A stretch of 64,000 bases of DNA from CAVTPU01 sp963736695 (GTDB lineage: Bacteria > Actinomycetota > Actinomycetes > Mycobacteriales > Micromonosporaceae): the NCBI GenBank assembly GCA_963736695.1, contig CAVTPU010000004.1, forward strand, positions 2,542,001 through 2,606,000, given 5' to 3'. How positions within the stretch are numbered: the stretch's first letter is position 1; each line of letters opens with the position of its first letter. The position numbers and the translations under genes are program-made. Below, piece by piece: positions 36,801 to 44,580 of the stretch. The notes under the pieces were generated by a model. The model did no database searches. It saw only the letters and a program-made list of their open reading frames with translations, and was not told where the DNA came from.

Positions 36801-38379
36801 GCAGCGTCTGGCCTGCGTTGGCGTCGGAAAGCTTGGCAGACAGGGTCGGGCGCAGCGCGGAGGTGGCCGCGCCCGCGCCACAGGAGCTGTAACAGGGCGC
36901 CACAGCCACAGATGTGGGGGCGTTCGGCAGACTGTTGTAGGTGATCGAGATCGATGGCGGGTGCGCTCCCTCAGCGGAATCGAACCTCTTCCACGAGCCC
37001 TGCGTTTCGGTCGTGGCACGAAGCATGACGCTGGTGGTGCTGGCGTGGTTAGTCGCGGCCCACTGCAGTGCCTTGGCGATCTCGATGTAGACCCAGTTAT
37101 CCCCGCAGGAGGAACTGTAGCCGCGAGTCTCGGTGGAGGTGCCGACCTTCTCCCGGTTGATGACCTGATTAGTCCAACGTACGGAGGAGTCGACCGGGTC
37201 GGTGCGCCACGCCTCCCACTGCGAGGGGCTGCAACTGAAGGAGTGCCAGTTCCACAGCTTCAGTTTCGCCGACATGATCTGAGCGTCGTACAGACCACTG
37301 GTGTTGAACTTGAGGTAGGACCGGGCAGTCCAAGCGCCGCCGTCGCTGACATAGCCGAGTTTAAGCTCGTTGACACCGGACTGATCGCTGACGTATGAGG
37401 TCTGCACGAACGTATCGAACGCAACCGGCAGCGACGCAGGCGGATCGACCGTGACAGGGAAGGTCAGATCGGTACGGGCAAGGAACTTGGCGTCGGGGGT
37501 TAGTTCGAGCACGGCACGGCCAGTACCCGCAGGAGTGAGTTTCAGCCCAACCGGAGCCCTGTTGAGATGCTCCAGCGACACCGATCCGACGGCAGCATCC
37601 CACATGGCCGGCGTCTGCGCCCGCCCGACGGCGCGGCCCTTACGATCCTTGAACAGCAGCCCGCCAGCGCCATCACTGGTGGCGTCGAGGACTCCGGTGC
37701 GCATCGGTAGTCGAATCGAGGCGATGCGTGCCAGCGCGGCCCGATCCTTGGCGACCAAGTACTGACCGTAGCCTGTGGCGTGAGCTTCGAAAACGAGGTC
37801 GACGCCAGGTTTCACCTCCGGGTAGGTGACCTTGTTGCCGGACAGGACCGGCGCCGGCAACGGCCCGGTCCACGCCACGGCCGTGCGGCTATCACCATCG
37901 CCCAGGGAGACGACCTCCTTTTCGCCCGTCCCAGTGGTAGCACCGGCGAAACGCAGTGCCCGCGGGTGTGCCTTCGGGCTGACCGCACCATCGGCGCCGA
38001 TCTGAAGTGTCAGGTCGACCGGCACCCAGGTGTCGCCGCGTCGCACGCGTACAGGTGCGAGCGCGCGCTCCTCCGTGCGGGTGCCGTCAGGGTTGACGAA
38101 CAACTGGGTGGTCTCCGTGCGCCGGTCGGCGACCTCGACCGGTTTGCCGCACAGCTTCGCTGCGACGGCCGCGGCTGTGATGTCGGTCCGCTCGGTCGGG
38201 CACTTCGCTGTGGCGGGCGCAGTCCCCGCCAGCGGCGAAGCAGCCTCCGCTCTCTGCGGCGCCTGCGGCACGTCCGACATGGCCAGGGCCAAAGTAATGG
38301 CGACGACCGCCCCGATGCGCCGCCTCCAACGTCCGGTTTCTTTTCGTCCGACGATGATGTGGGCGTGCAGGGTTTGCAT
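30859..38379 (-). CDS. Giant secreted RHS/LamG polymorphic-toxin-like protein
   Basis: 2506 residues. Signal peptide 1-47 (RRRIGAVVAITLALAMS, cleavage near AEA). DNRLRE-type domain about 316-483; an Fn3-like region about 490-610; a carbohydrate-binding-like jelly roll about 910-1035; a LamG/concanavalin-like domain about 1278-1488 (TVSAWVRL, LYVNGVPQ, GGIDDVRIYGSALT); YD/RHS repeats before and after it up to about 2330; the RHS core end LGRFLQPDPIDGG followed by DPVNCFDLDGRWG (about 2340); then a variable tip of ~165 residues with a hydrophobic Ala/Gly/Val segment and a basic, Trp/Cys-containing tail. The ribosome binding site GGGGAGG is well placed. Such shells carry a C-terminal toxin; I do not recognise this tip's family. 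The membrane protein downstream is a candidate immunity partner. Confidence 0.88.
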   Translation of the reverse strand: MQTLHAHIIVGRKETGRWRRRIGAVVAITLALAMSDVPQAPQRAEAASPLAGTAPATAKCPTERTDITAAAVAAKLCGKPVEVADRRTETTQLFVNPDGTRTEERALAPVRVRRGDTWVPVDLTLQIGADGAVSPKAHPRALRFAGATTGTGEKEVVSLGDGDSRTAVAWTGPLPAPVLSGNKVTYPEVKPGVDLVFEAHATGYGQYLVAKDRAALARIASIRLPMRTGVLDATSDGAGGLLFKDRKGRAVGRAQTPAMWDAAVGSVSLEHLNRAPVGLKLTPAGTGRAVLELTPDAKFLARTDLTFPVTVDPPASLPVAFDTFVQTSYVSDQSGVNELKLGYVSDGGAWTARSYLKFNTSGLYDAQIMSAKLKLWNWHSFSCSPSQWEAWRTDPVDSSVRWTNQVINREKVGTSTETRGYSSSCGDNWVYIEIAKALQWAATNHASTTSVMLRATTETQGSWKRFDSAEGAHPPSISITYNSLPNAPTSVAVAPCYSSCGAGAATSALRPTLSAKLSDANAGQTLQAEFAIRDKATGTVVATSPLLSGNPAWTNGATATWQVSADLANGTEYEWQVRAKDVSGFGPPTAWTALTVDTTKPGVPFVSATIYLNDGQPHGGASAPDTFTFTPASGSGDLAAFVYRLDTDASATTKATTAPLSVTLSPRDGQRTLTVQAKDLAGNLSDPNTYVFTAGNAALAQPLPGANIVKRTKLQVTTPVVGYTRVYFEYRRGAGGVALPIPSANLTTASGTPLTATAASPAQLSSLGGYAIWNATDTLGLVGGVVEIRARIYTATSTTPVYDTAWVRATVDSSGDGGATEEIGPGAVNLLTGDYTQSATDADELGLSVTRVSSSRGPDSGYLTMPERLTANQRQVSTDLTGFNAASTSTAARSTVRGQGEVTPADSLEINPFTITSNDTFVAVGGDLGALRLNMTSGRTYRMTGWIFVPAASGLAPAHTTRGLRVVGFYKVGSAYVEVASPMAAYTEAWQELSVDMSVPAGATEAFFRLYNGNQGGSGKKVYWDNLSFTEVVAPFGPQWTAGATGGTADSDYTTLTFPQLSIARINTIGGGWVTFSRNADGVTFTPEPGSEGLVLSAPDAATYRLTELDGSVSEFKQQAGVWTVESSWTPSSNTKTRYVYDTANSRLLLKKVINPVEPGVDDANQCTSATPPRGCQVLEYVYATATAPGLSQSVFGDYIDRVSAARVWVWNATAVVSVDVARYAYDDLGRLREVWDPRVTPNPLKTRYDYDTAGRLTKTTPAGRLPWMYDYGNPDADAAALRWDLDGNATDTSGNGRNGTATGIGWGQGNDSANLRDQAATFTGAAGAQMTVAGTSLSNTSSYTVSAWVRLTDKSVNRTAVSKDGTRTSGFFLNYVQATDRWAFSRTTSDTDGSSAIRASSDVAPTLGQWTHLAGVYDTASSTMRLYVNGVPQAATAATGGWNATGGYVIGRAKWAGAATNLWHGGIDDVRIYGSALTTAQIVLLAGDENPGRLLRVRRAALQTGSKTVTDGETSTDLVYHVPLSVASGGPYDLTGAVPATWGQADLPTDATAVFGLRDDPARNSATPASPGSAGYPYAAVHYLNANGQEVNTATPGGHIDTDEYDRFGNVVRSLSATDRELALGTLPDAATSLAALGLAQSDTATRANALSTVNTYSNDGVDLIDALSPTVTLALENPLTDPDGAGPLTALPAGSVVIGRNHTVKQYDQGKPDGATYHLITTQTSSAQVLGYPAADTRVTTYGYDGHNGGTSGWTLRQFTTMTADSTGTPLSAKAVFNASGRTVTAWGFDATGTDARTREHIYYTASTNSADAACGNRPEWAGLICVVRTVGSITGHDPARMASQLPSRRVTRYSPFNDAEEIVETADGHTRTTATTFDAAGRIVTVAVTSDDGTALPTVSTGYDPATGVAVQTSTTAATIAREQDQLGRQVAYTDADGGLTTTEYDRYNHTTRVATPAGWNTFTYDRTVDPRDLLTEMTDSAAGTFTAGYSPDGQLITMTYPGGLTRTDRLDANQQPIARTYTRDSDGTVVYSESIVENNAGQWINHEYTGGSKTYSYDRTGHLTRVRHDSDVTAGCVTRAYTYDTRTNRKTRSVYAPATDGTCQETTADTVDNHDYDSVDRLIDAGYTYDKFGRTTALPGGPAITYYVNDLVHSQTLGDARQTFTIDPAQRLRTSTAETYAGGAWTGATNTVMHYGDGNDEPLWIDENGAGNVTRNVPGPDGDLAATTSTGSGTRLQLTNLHGDVAVTLDPALTEPESYDYDEFGVPSLGQTQNRYGWLGGKQRSSQALGGAILMGVRLYLPTLGRFLQPDPIDGGNASTYDYCSADPVNCFDLDGRWGFLKKAWTFVKENPALVASTVAMFTPPPINVIAGAAAVGFSAYSAYKNVKDGKYGAAALDVVGAIPGIGAVGRGAKAILAARAAKGIGKTIPRFKGFPGARKLKRGVLNTFNRHRSSYKSNLTKSAWWGRWDTRAAYPVSAAQTGCKYTSWCKNSTFSRLFRLF

Positions 38380-39175
38380 AGCAACCTCCCCGTGACGGTC
38401 GTCTTTGGCAAGAGACTAGCGAGCATCGAAGATTGGCTTTATATATAAATGGACACACTTTAATAACGACCATGTAACGCGCGCAACGGAAGTCGAGATA
38501 GTCTGCATTGACCGACATCTGCGGAATATTCGGATCTAGCGGGTGCGATCTGATCCGGGCGACCTCAGTCGCCTGCGTTTCCACAACTTCACCCTGATAT
38601 GGTCGTCAATCTCGGAACAAGCGACAAAACGTGCTATATCCTGCTACGAACCCTGTTGCCAGGACCAATATTCGTGCGAATCGGGCGGTTGCGGGAATAG
38701 CATCGAGGATGCCTCGGACTCTAGACAAAGCTAGTCGATCATGCGTTGATGCTGTTCGCAGAGATGGGCAGGCTGCAACGTGGACACAATTTAATCCTAA
38801 ATGGACGGCGACGATGCTTGAAGCCGTCATCGCCACGAAGGTAGACCTCTGGCGTTAACGTCTCACTACTGGAATTTTGTCTTGTCACTACCTTGATCTC
38901 GTTGATGTGGTGTCGTTAGTCGCGTTGTTCAGGCGGGTCGGTGACCAGCATGCTCGGCGGGGTGCGCGTCACTTCAACAACCAAAGATCAACCAATTTAG
39001 ACTTCGAACTGGAGAGGCCTGCCAGCAGGACGGACAAGGATTTACCTTGTCCGTGGCCGCACTATTGGCGCTGCCGAATTCCTTGACGTCTACTCTGAGT
39101 CATCTGCAAGGAAGCGCCTGTCGCGAATTCGTCTCTGACTGGCGTCCGTCTTGTACCCGTGCCATCATCACCGTC
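38380..39175. other. Intergenic region upstream of the RHS gene
   Basis: About 800 bp, visibly more AT-rich than the flanks (for example TTTATATATAAATGG at 38438-38452, which may hold the RHS promoter on the minus strand). Short frames exist on both strands but none shows a family signature or convincing start. I see no RNA gene or repeat. Confidence 0.5.
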
Positions 39176-40543
39176 ATGCATGACGCTGACCGCATGGTGA
39201 CTCGTCGCACGCTATTCGGAGTCGGGCTCGCCGCCGCAACCGCAGCCATTGCCGGCTGCAGCAGCCCTAGCAGTGACACCATCGCGCCAACGTCGAACGA
39301 CGCGGCAAACCCGACAGGATCCGCGCCCACCACCGCAGCCCCGACCGGCTCCCCTAGCGCCGCCCCCAGCCTCAGTGGCACGGTCGGGCCCGCGAACCAT
39401 GCCTCATATGCGACCGACGTAGCCAAGGTCCTCAAACGCTATCTGCCAGCCACCCCGCAAACTCTGCGGCACGCTGGCTTTCCGGGGGCGGTTGCCCTCG
39501 TCCTAGTCAACGGCAAAGCCACAGTCCACGTGGCGGTCGGCGAGGCTCTACGTTACAGCGCCGGCCCGAGACTGCTGCCCACTGGCCAGCGCGTACCCAT
39601 GCGCCCCGACTCGATCTTCGACCTAGCCTCGGTCACGAAGATATACACCGCCATTTTGCTCCTGCAGCAGGTCGACAGGGGGAAGGTGGCGCTCGAGGCG
39701 CCCGTCGTCGAGTACCTGCCCGAATTCACCGGCGCAGGCAAAGCCGCGATCACCGTGGCCATGCTGCTCACCCACACCAGTGGATTGCCCGTGGGCGCAA
39801 AGATCACCGGCCTGCCGAACTACACGGCTCGATGGAAAGCGGTCCTTGCCACGCCATTGGTCTCCGGCGCCACCCCAGGAACTACCTTCCGCTACTCCAG
39901 CGTCGGCCTCATGGCCGCCGGAAAGATCGTCGAGAAGGTCACCGGTCAGCGTCTCGACCAAGCGCTCAAGACCAACCTCACCGGGCCCCTCGGCCTGCGC
40001 GACACCGGATTCACCCCAAACAACTGGCTGTCCCCAAGCGCAAAGACCCACCGTCTGGTCGCAACCGACGCGCGCTCATCCCGGGGCCTATTGCGCGGTG
40101 TCGTGCATGACGACGTCGCCAACCATCTCGGTGGAATCGCGGGCCATGCCGGCATCTTCGCGACCGCCCACGATGTCGCCGTGATCGGACAGCTCCTCCT
40201 GAACGGCGGAACTTACCAGGGCAAACGCATCCTTGCCGAAGCCACGGTGATCAAGATGCTTGCCAACGCCAACGCGGGCAAACCCGCAATCGACCCCGAG
40301 CGCCCCAGCCGCACCTCCGCACACGGTCTCGGAGTCGTGCTTAACCAGCCCTGGTTTATGGGCCGGTTGTCAAACTCTCGCGCATTTGGCCACACTGGCT
40401 TCGCCGGGCCCTCCCTTGTCGTCGATCCCAGCCGCGGGCTTGTTCTCGCCCTGCTCACCAACCGCGCCCACCCAAACTGGAGTTGGGCAAATCCCGACCC
40501 GGCACGAGTCGCCGTCGCCAATGCCCTGGCCAGATCCGTCTAG
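39176..40543 (+). CDS. Tat-type lipoprotein serine hydrolase (beta-lactamase/class C fold)
   Basis: 455 residues from ATG at 39176. The N-terminus has a twin-arginine signal (VTRRTLFGVGL) and a lipobox at AAIAGC, so it should be exported folded and lipid-anchored. A Ser/Pro/Thr linker follows. The hydrolase has the SxxK motif in DLASVTKIYTA, the Tyr motif as FRYSSVG, and the third motif HTGFAG near the C-terminus, as in class C beta-lactamases, DD-peptidases and esterases. It could be a peptidoglycan-active or ester-active enzyme; antibiotic resistance cannot be claimed. It sits alone inside the tRNA-Lys island. Confidence 0.85.
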   Translation: MHDADRMVTRRTLFGVGLAAATAAIAGCSSPSSDTIAPTSNDAANPTGSAPTTAAPTGSPSAAPSLSGTVGPANHASYATDVAKVLKRYLPATPQTLRHAGFPGAVALVLVNGKATVHVAVGEALRYSAGPRLLPTGQRVPMRPDSIFDLASVTKIYTAILLLQQVDRGKVALEAPVVEYLPEFTGAGKAAITVAMLLTHTSGLPVGAKITGLPNYTARWKAVLATPLVSGATPGTTFRYSSVGLMAAGKIVEKVTGQRLDQALKTNLTGPLGLRDTGFTPNNWLSPSAKTHRLVATDARSSRGLLRGVVHDDVANHLGGIAGHAGIFATAHDVAVIGQLLLNGGTYQGKRILAEATVIKMLANANAGKPAIDPERPSRTSAHGLGVVLNQPWFMGRLSNSRAFGHTGFAGPSLVVDPSRGLVLALLTNRAHPNWSWANPDPARVAVANALARSV

Positions 40544-41040
40544 CGGTCTACATAGCGCGTCCACAACAGACATTCGAGATCCTCGCCCCCGCCGGGTTCG
40601 CATGTTGCGGGGCGAGCACCTTCTGGCCAAACACTAAGTGACGGGGCCGGATGTCTGTGCCTTCCGAACCGATGCTCGCGACGCGCTCGAACTGGCTGGC
40701 GCGCTATTGGGCTATGCCTATTCCTTAACGCCAGGTATGACGCCCGCCTTCAAGATTCGCAGGTCAAACAAACCGAAGAGCTTGCCAGATGACGTTCCCG
40801 ATGGCAGTTCGACCCGGGCAGAGAAAAATTCCAGCGACCTCGGCGGCGCCAAGTAGTCGCGTACCCACAATGTAGGCGTTGAGCTTGGTGATCTGACAAG
40901 CCCACGCGACTGACCAGGTCCGCAACCACAGCGGCCGTCGTCGTCAAGGCGAGATGTCGTCCGCGTCGAACCCAGGGAGCATCACGTCTTCGGCAAGGCG
41001 GCGTGAGCGTTGCGGATCCGGACTTTCCATTACAGCGTCA
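40544..41040. other. Intergenic region, no supported gene
   Basis: About 500 bp. A minus-strand frame ending at 40718 reads like a protein fragment (segment SLEFFSARVELPSG) but lacks a start, so it is not called as a gene. No RNA gene or repeat seen. Confidence 0.45.
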
Positions 41041-41715
41041 ATGCGGCCCCGTACATTCAATGGCGGGGTGATCACACTGGATCCCGTGGTGGAGGTCGTC
41101 TGGCGGTCGGCCAACGACGGACCGCACCTTGCGCCGATGGCTGACCTGCCCGCCGGTTCTTGGTTGGTCGTGGATGGGAGCAGTACGGTCGCGGCGGCTG
41201 GCCTGTTCGTGTCCCTGCTCGCGGAGCGAGAAGATCTCGGCCGTGATGCCGGTGCGGCTGAGGCGGTCGCGGCCGTCGTGAAGGCGGATACGCTGATCCT
41301 GCCCGGCGGACTACGAGTGACCGACACCATGCCGGGCAAGAGTGTCGTGCCCGGCTGCTGCGCCGGCCTTGAGGCGTGGCGTGACTGGGTGGAGTTGCTG
41401 GAACGCAGGCAACCGTGGATGGGCCACGATCCTGGACCGTGGGTCGAGTTCCGGGCCGGTCGCGTTCGCGTCTGGCAGGACGGCCAGCCTGACAGCCCTC
41501 GCCGCGGCCGTCGCAACGTGCCGGTTCGGGTGGAGCTGCCCGAGAGTGAACTGCCCGGACTACTGCTCGGCGTCCAGCGCGCACTGAGCGACTTCCTCAG
41601 CGTGCTCTACCAGTGGGCTGAGGCGGCCGGCATCGGAGCCATGGGAATCGACCTCGTTACGGCCGTCGACCGGGCCTTCGCCGTTGGTGCGCCACTGAGA
41701 TTGCCTCCGGCGTAG
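41041..41715 (+). CDS. Unknown island protein, 224 aa
   Basis: Soluble, with no signal peptide or TM helix. I recognise no family. Distinct features are WVELLERRQPWMGHDPGPWVEFR, a basic patch (PRRGRRNVPVRVEL) and the ending DLVTAVDRAFAVGAPLRLPP. Codon use and GC are like those of a real gene. Start ATG 41041 is chosen because the upstream in-frame part is rich in Ser/Arg without structure; a GTG at 41068 is the alternative. It is followed by two to four more unknown genes in the same direction, which suggests a small island operon, but spacing is 85 bp or more. Confidence 0.5.
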   Translation: MRPRTFNGGVITLDPVVEVVWRSANDGPHLAPMADLPAGSWLVVDGSSTVAAAGLFVSLLAEREDLGRDAGAAEAVAAVVKADTLILPGGLRVTDTMPGKSVVPGCCAGLEAWRDWVELLERRQPWMGHDPGPWVEFRAGRVRVWQDGQPDSPRRGRRNVPVRVELPESELPGLLLGVQRALSDFLSVLYQWAEAAGIGAMGIDLVTAVDRAFAVGAPLRLPPA

Positions 41716-41799
41716 GCAACTACGTGTCCTTTCACGAACCCATCGGCCACGGAGAATACGACCAGTGACTCCGCCGTGTCATCGCCGTAGGCTCGCGGC

Positions 41800-42156
41800 G
41801 TGGACCGGCAGACCCTGGCCCAGTTATTCGAATCGGGCAACGAAGCGAGGTCGACGTGCCGGACTACGCTGCTGCGGGGCGCTCGGTTCGAGGTCTACAC
41901 GGTTGGCGACAGCACCCGCGCGAACGTCCTGGCGTCGGTCTACTCGCGGCGGCTGTCCCTGGCCACGGGGCGGGGTGTGTGGATGGTCGGCTTCGCCGGA
42001 GCCGTAGGTCAACGGCGAAACGTCGGCACCCAAACGGTGAAGTTGGGGCCGTCGACATGGATGAGTCGTTGCGGCACTTCCGTCTGTTCCTCGATGAGGG
42101 CGCGCTCGCCTCGCCCCCTGTTGGTGCTGAGGATTTGGGCGCGCGTCGCGGCATGA
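41800..42156 (+). CDS. Unknown protein, possibly frameshifted
   Basis: 118 residues. The first ~68 residues (MDRQTLAQLFESGNEARS through ASVYSRRLSLATGRGVWMVGFAG) read like a natural protein; the last ~45 residues look Arg/Ser-rich and shadow-like. In the third frame (41856 onward) a natural-looking stretch continues at 42055 as VDMDESLRHFRLFLDEGA, so a frameshift in this region, or two overlapping genes, is possible. No family recognised. Confidence 0.35.
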   Translation: MDRQTLAQLFESGNEARSTCRTTLLRGARFEVYTVGDSTRANVLASVYSRRLSLATGRGVWMVGFAGAVGQRRNVGTQTVKLGPSTWMSRCGTSVCSSMRARSPRPLLVLRIWARVAA

Positions 42157-42182
42157 GGATCGGTTGCCTATGCTGCATCGCG

Positions 42183-42482
42183 ATGACTGAACTGGCGCGA
42201 GAGCGGTGGCCTGTCCTGGCTGTTCAGATCGAGACAGCGCTGCGCGTGGCCGACGAGCCCGCCCTTGCCGGGCTCTTGCACGACCTTCGCATCGTTCAGC
42301 GATGCACATGCGAAGACGACTTCTGCCAAAGCTTCTACACCGAGCCGCCTCCAAAGACGGCCTACGGGACCGGTCAGCGGAATGTCGCCCTCGACGCGCC
42401 ATGGCCGGGATACCTGATACTGGACGTTGTTGACGACCGGATCATGTACGTCGAGGTTCTCCACCGCCCACCGCTGGACTGA
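42183..42482 (+). CDS. Small unknown protein with cysteine pair, 99 aa
   Basis: Starts at ATG 42183 (MTELARERWPVLAV). An alpha-helical N-terminal half is followed by RCTCEDDFCQSFYTEPPP and GYLILDVVDDRIMYVEVLHRPPLD. Three cysteines in a row of nine residues could bind metal. No family recognised. The same frame extends upstream without a good start, so a longer reading (MDESLRHF from about 42057) is possible. Confidence 0.45.
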   Translation: MTELARERWPVLAVQIETALRVADEPALAGLLHDLRIVQRCTCEDDFCQSFYTEPPPKTAYGTGQRNVALDAPWPGYLILDVVDDRIMYVEVLHRPPLD

Positions 42483-42785
42483 CCATCGCCCACGGTCGGG
42501 CACGGCGTCCGTCGTCTGATCCGTTCTGGCGCCACGCAGACGCGCGGCGAACGCACGTCGCGGCAAGACAGGATGTTCGATCACTCGCCGACCCATCGAA
42601 TATCACCGAAGAAGACGTGCGAGCGTTAGCGAGCGCACATCGCGGCAGAAGAGGACGGCCGGGGTTCCTGTGTCCGGGGCCGCTCCTGGCATGCCGTGGG
42701 GTGCCTGCATAAGTGTGCTGCCAGGTCCGGGGTGCGATTGAGGATCGAACTTTGTTCCAGGTGCAGCCGGGCGATACGCTGCGCC

Positions 42786-43433
42786 GTGTCGACTTTTATG
42801 GCCTGTGCCGCAGTTGATCTGGACGCAGAGGCGGATTTCCAGCCGTTGCTCCATGAGATCGTTCGGGTGGCCCGCCAGGATCCGCTGGCAATGTTAGCAA
42901 CTGAACCGCTGTGGGTCTGGATCCGGCCCACCGATGACGGCCGGCGTGTGTCGTTGTTTGCCAATAGTATTTGGCTTGGCGAGGCCCTCGTCATGGCGGC
43001 CACGCGGACACCTCATCTCCGTCTCCGCCGTGTGATCCTTGCAATCGATTACGACGAGTACGGCGCCGAGCACGTGGTCTTCACCGGCGTGGACGGCGGG
43101 CTGTGCCGCTTGCAGCACGTCTACGTACATCCCGGCGGCGAGCCCGATGAGGAGTGCGGACCAGGCTTCGCAAACATCCCGGCGTGCGACACCGTCGAGG
43201 TGGCGACCGACGGGACGATCAACGGTGCGGCGTCATGGTCTGCCGTCGCCGCGACATACGGTGTGCCGGTCGAACCGGTGGAAAGGGCTGGCCGGTATGC
43301 CGCTGTCGCGCATGAGAAACTCGGCCGACTCTTCACCCCGTTCGTACCCTGGTGGGAAGCGGTCCACGTCCCGTACCCCGGCGATCTAGGCACGCCCGAC
43401 GTGGTCCTGCTCGACACCAAAGCCGCAGCCTGA
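42786..43433 (+). CDS. Unknown protein, 215 aa
   Basis: GTG start at 42786 (or ATG 42798). Soluble. The clearest segments are WIRPTDDGRRVSLFANSIWLGEALVM, VILAIDYDEYGAEHVVFTG, LQHVYVHPGGEPDEECG and WWEAVHVPYPGDLGTPDVVLLD. It reads as a full natural protein, but I recognise no family. Position in an island next to a giant RHS protein makes an orphan immunity protein conceivable; nothing in the sequence itself shows that. Confidence 0.5.
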   Translation: MSTFMACAAVDLDAEADFQPLLHEIVRVARQDPLAMLATEPLWVWIRPTDDGRRVSLFANSIWLGEALVMAATRTPHLRLRRVILAIDYDEYGAEHVVFTGVDGGLCRLQHVYVHPGGEPDEECGPGFANIPACDTVEVATDGTINGAASWSAVAATYGVPVEPVERAGRYAAVAHEKLGRLFTPFVPWWEAVHVPYPGDLGTPDVVLLDTKAAA

Positions 43434-43540
43434 TTGCCCATCGCCGATGACGCTCGGCCCTTCCCCGAGCGACAGAGTGGTGTGATTCCGCAACGCCCTG
43501 ACATCGGCACGACCGACCTGCTCCCCGCGTCGTCACCGAT

Positions 43541-43705
43541 GTCATCTATTTTCTGGCGTACGAAGGCTATCCGGTCATCTGGTTGGCGACGGAGACCGAC
43601 AACGCACGAGCCGAGGTACTGGCAGCTGGATGCTTCATCAAGGTAGTCAGGCGCGAGCTGTCCTGCGCCGGGCTTCGACTGACTTGGTATGCCAGACAAC
43701 CGTGA
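43541..43705 (+). pseudogene. Protein-like ORF fragment without start
   Basis: In this frame the sequence reads VIYFLAYEGYPVIWLATE, then ending in CFIKVVRRELSCAGLRL and WYARQP before a TGA at 43703. The hydrophobic/charged pattern is like a genuine gene end, but no start codon with support lies upstream and the frame before 43541 looks random. Likely a remnant. The rest of 43434-44154 holds no gene I can support. Confidence 0.3.
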
Positions 43706-44154
43706 CCATTGAGTCCCAGGAGACTGTCGATCGGGATTGTGGCGGCAGCTGGTGGGCGGCCACCAAGTAGCCGGTCGACTGGTGATCAAGCGGACGGCAT
43801 GCCGTGAGCGGCAGGCGTGTGCGGTGGCCGACGAGATCCCCTGGGCGTACCTGGAAGACCAGAACACCTTGACCGCACGACGGCCGGCCGAACTCAGCCG
43901 CCCGCGCAACGACCTCGCCCATCGGCGCCGGTGTCACGGACTCATAGCTCCGCACACCGGCCGCATCGAGTGCGGCGGCGATGCGTGTCGACGCCGCAAC
44001 AGGCGAAGTCATCGGCGCACGTGCCGCCGCAACGCCGCGCATTTGACAAGACCGACATCGCGACGTGGATACGTGAGGCCCCTGCCGAGCGGCCCGATCA
44101 TCCGGGGCTTGGCCGCCCGGGGCCCTCAGTCCATGAGCCGCCTCGTAGAAGGAC

Positions 44155-44246
44155 CAGTCACCGGCGAAGACTGCGTCACTGCCAATGCTCAGTTCTTCGA
44201 CCGAACCGAAGTCCCCGGGTCAGCTCGGAGCGGTCGAGCCGCCCAT
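44155..44246 (-). pseudogene. 5' fragment of the MFS transporter gene
   Basis: From ATG at 44246 (minus) this copies the first ~30 codons of the MFS gene at 29724, including the SVEELSIGSDAV stretch. A TGA stop follows MGGSTAPS after a change relative to the intact gene, and similarity ends near 44155. It is a degenerate duplicate carried by the island end. Confidence 0.75.
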
Positions 44247-44392
44247 GCTCCACCCTCTTCTGGTCGGGCGACCGTGAGTGGCCGGCGCCGATCACGCGGA
44301 ATTCGTGAATGCTGATGGAAGATATCGTGTTTCCGCAGATCAGGTGGTGGGTCGCCAGGGACTCGAACCCTGAACCTACGGATTAAAAGTCC
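44155..44392. repeat. Right boundary direct repeat of the tRNA-Lys island
   Basis: Second copy of the 237-bp repeat at 29634-29870. Here it joins an intact tRNA-Lys. Identity is lower in the first ~90 bp, where the MFS codons are broken, and very high over the spacer and tRNA 3' part. Confidence 0.85.
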
Positions 44393-44419
44393 GCAGCTCT
44401 GCCATTGAGCTAGCAACCC
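44345..44419 (-). tRNA. tRNA-Lys (anticodon TTT)
   Basis: Minus strand. Acceptor GGGTTGC pairs with GCGACCC (one T-G pair), then TA, D stem GCTC/GAGC, anticodon stem GCGGA/TCCGT with loop CTTTTAA (anticodon TTT), a T arm with GGTTCGAGTCC, discriminator A and an encoded CCA. It is the intact attachment-side copy; its 3' part recurs as a remnant at 29823-29870. Confidence 0.92.
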
Positions 44420-44580
44420 CTTGGTGCGTGTTCAGGATACCTGATGGCGTCACTGGGTTTTGTGGGTGCTCTCTGGGGTGGTTTTTGTTCGGTGCGTGTT
44501 GTCGGGGTGGGGTTGTTTCGTCCTGTTCCGGGGGTTGAGTGTGTCGACGTTGGGTGTGTCGGGGTTGGTTGCTGGGTGGT

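Noticed and set aside
38631..38858. Short plus-strand frame upstream of the serine hydrolase
   Set aside because: No ribosome binding site, no family and unusual composition; likely random.
40718..40947. Protein-like minus-strand frame with SLEFFSARVELPSG
   Set aside because: No start codon with support and no family match; only described under the intergenic entry.
42546..42655. Two 26-bp similar segments at 42546 and 42630
   Set aside because: Five mismatches over 26 bp, no flanking structure; probably chance similarity in GC-rich DNA.
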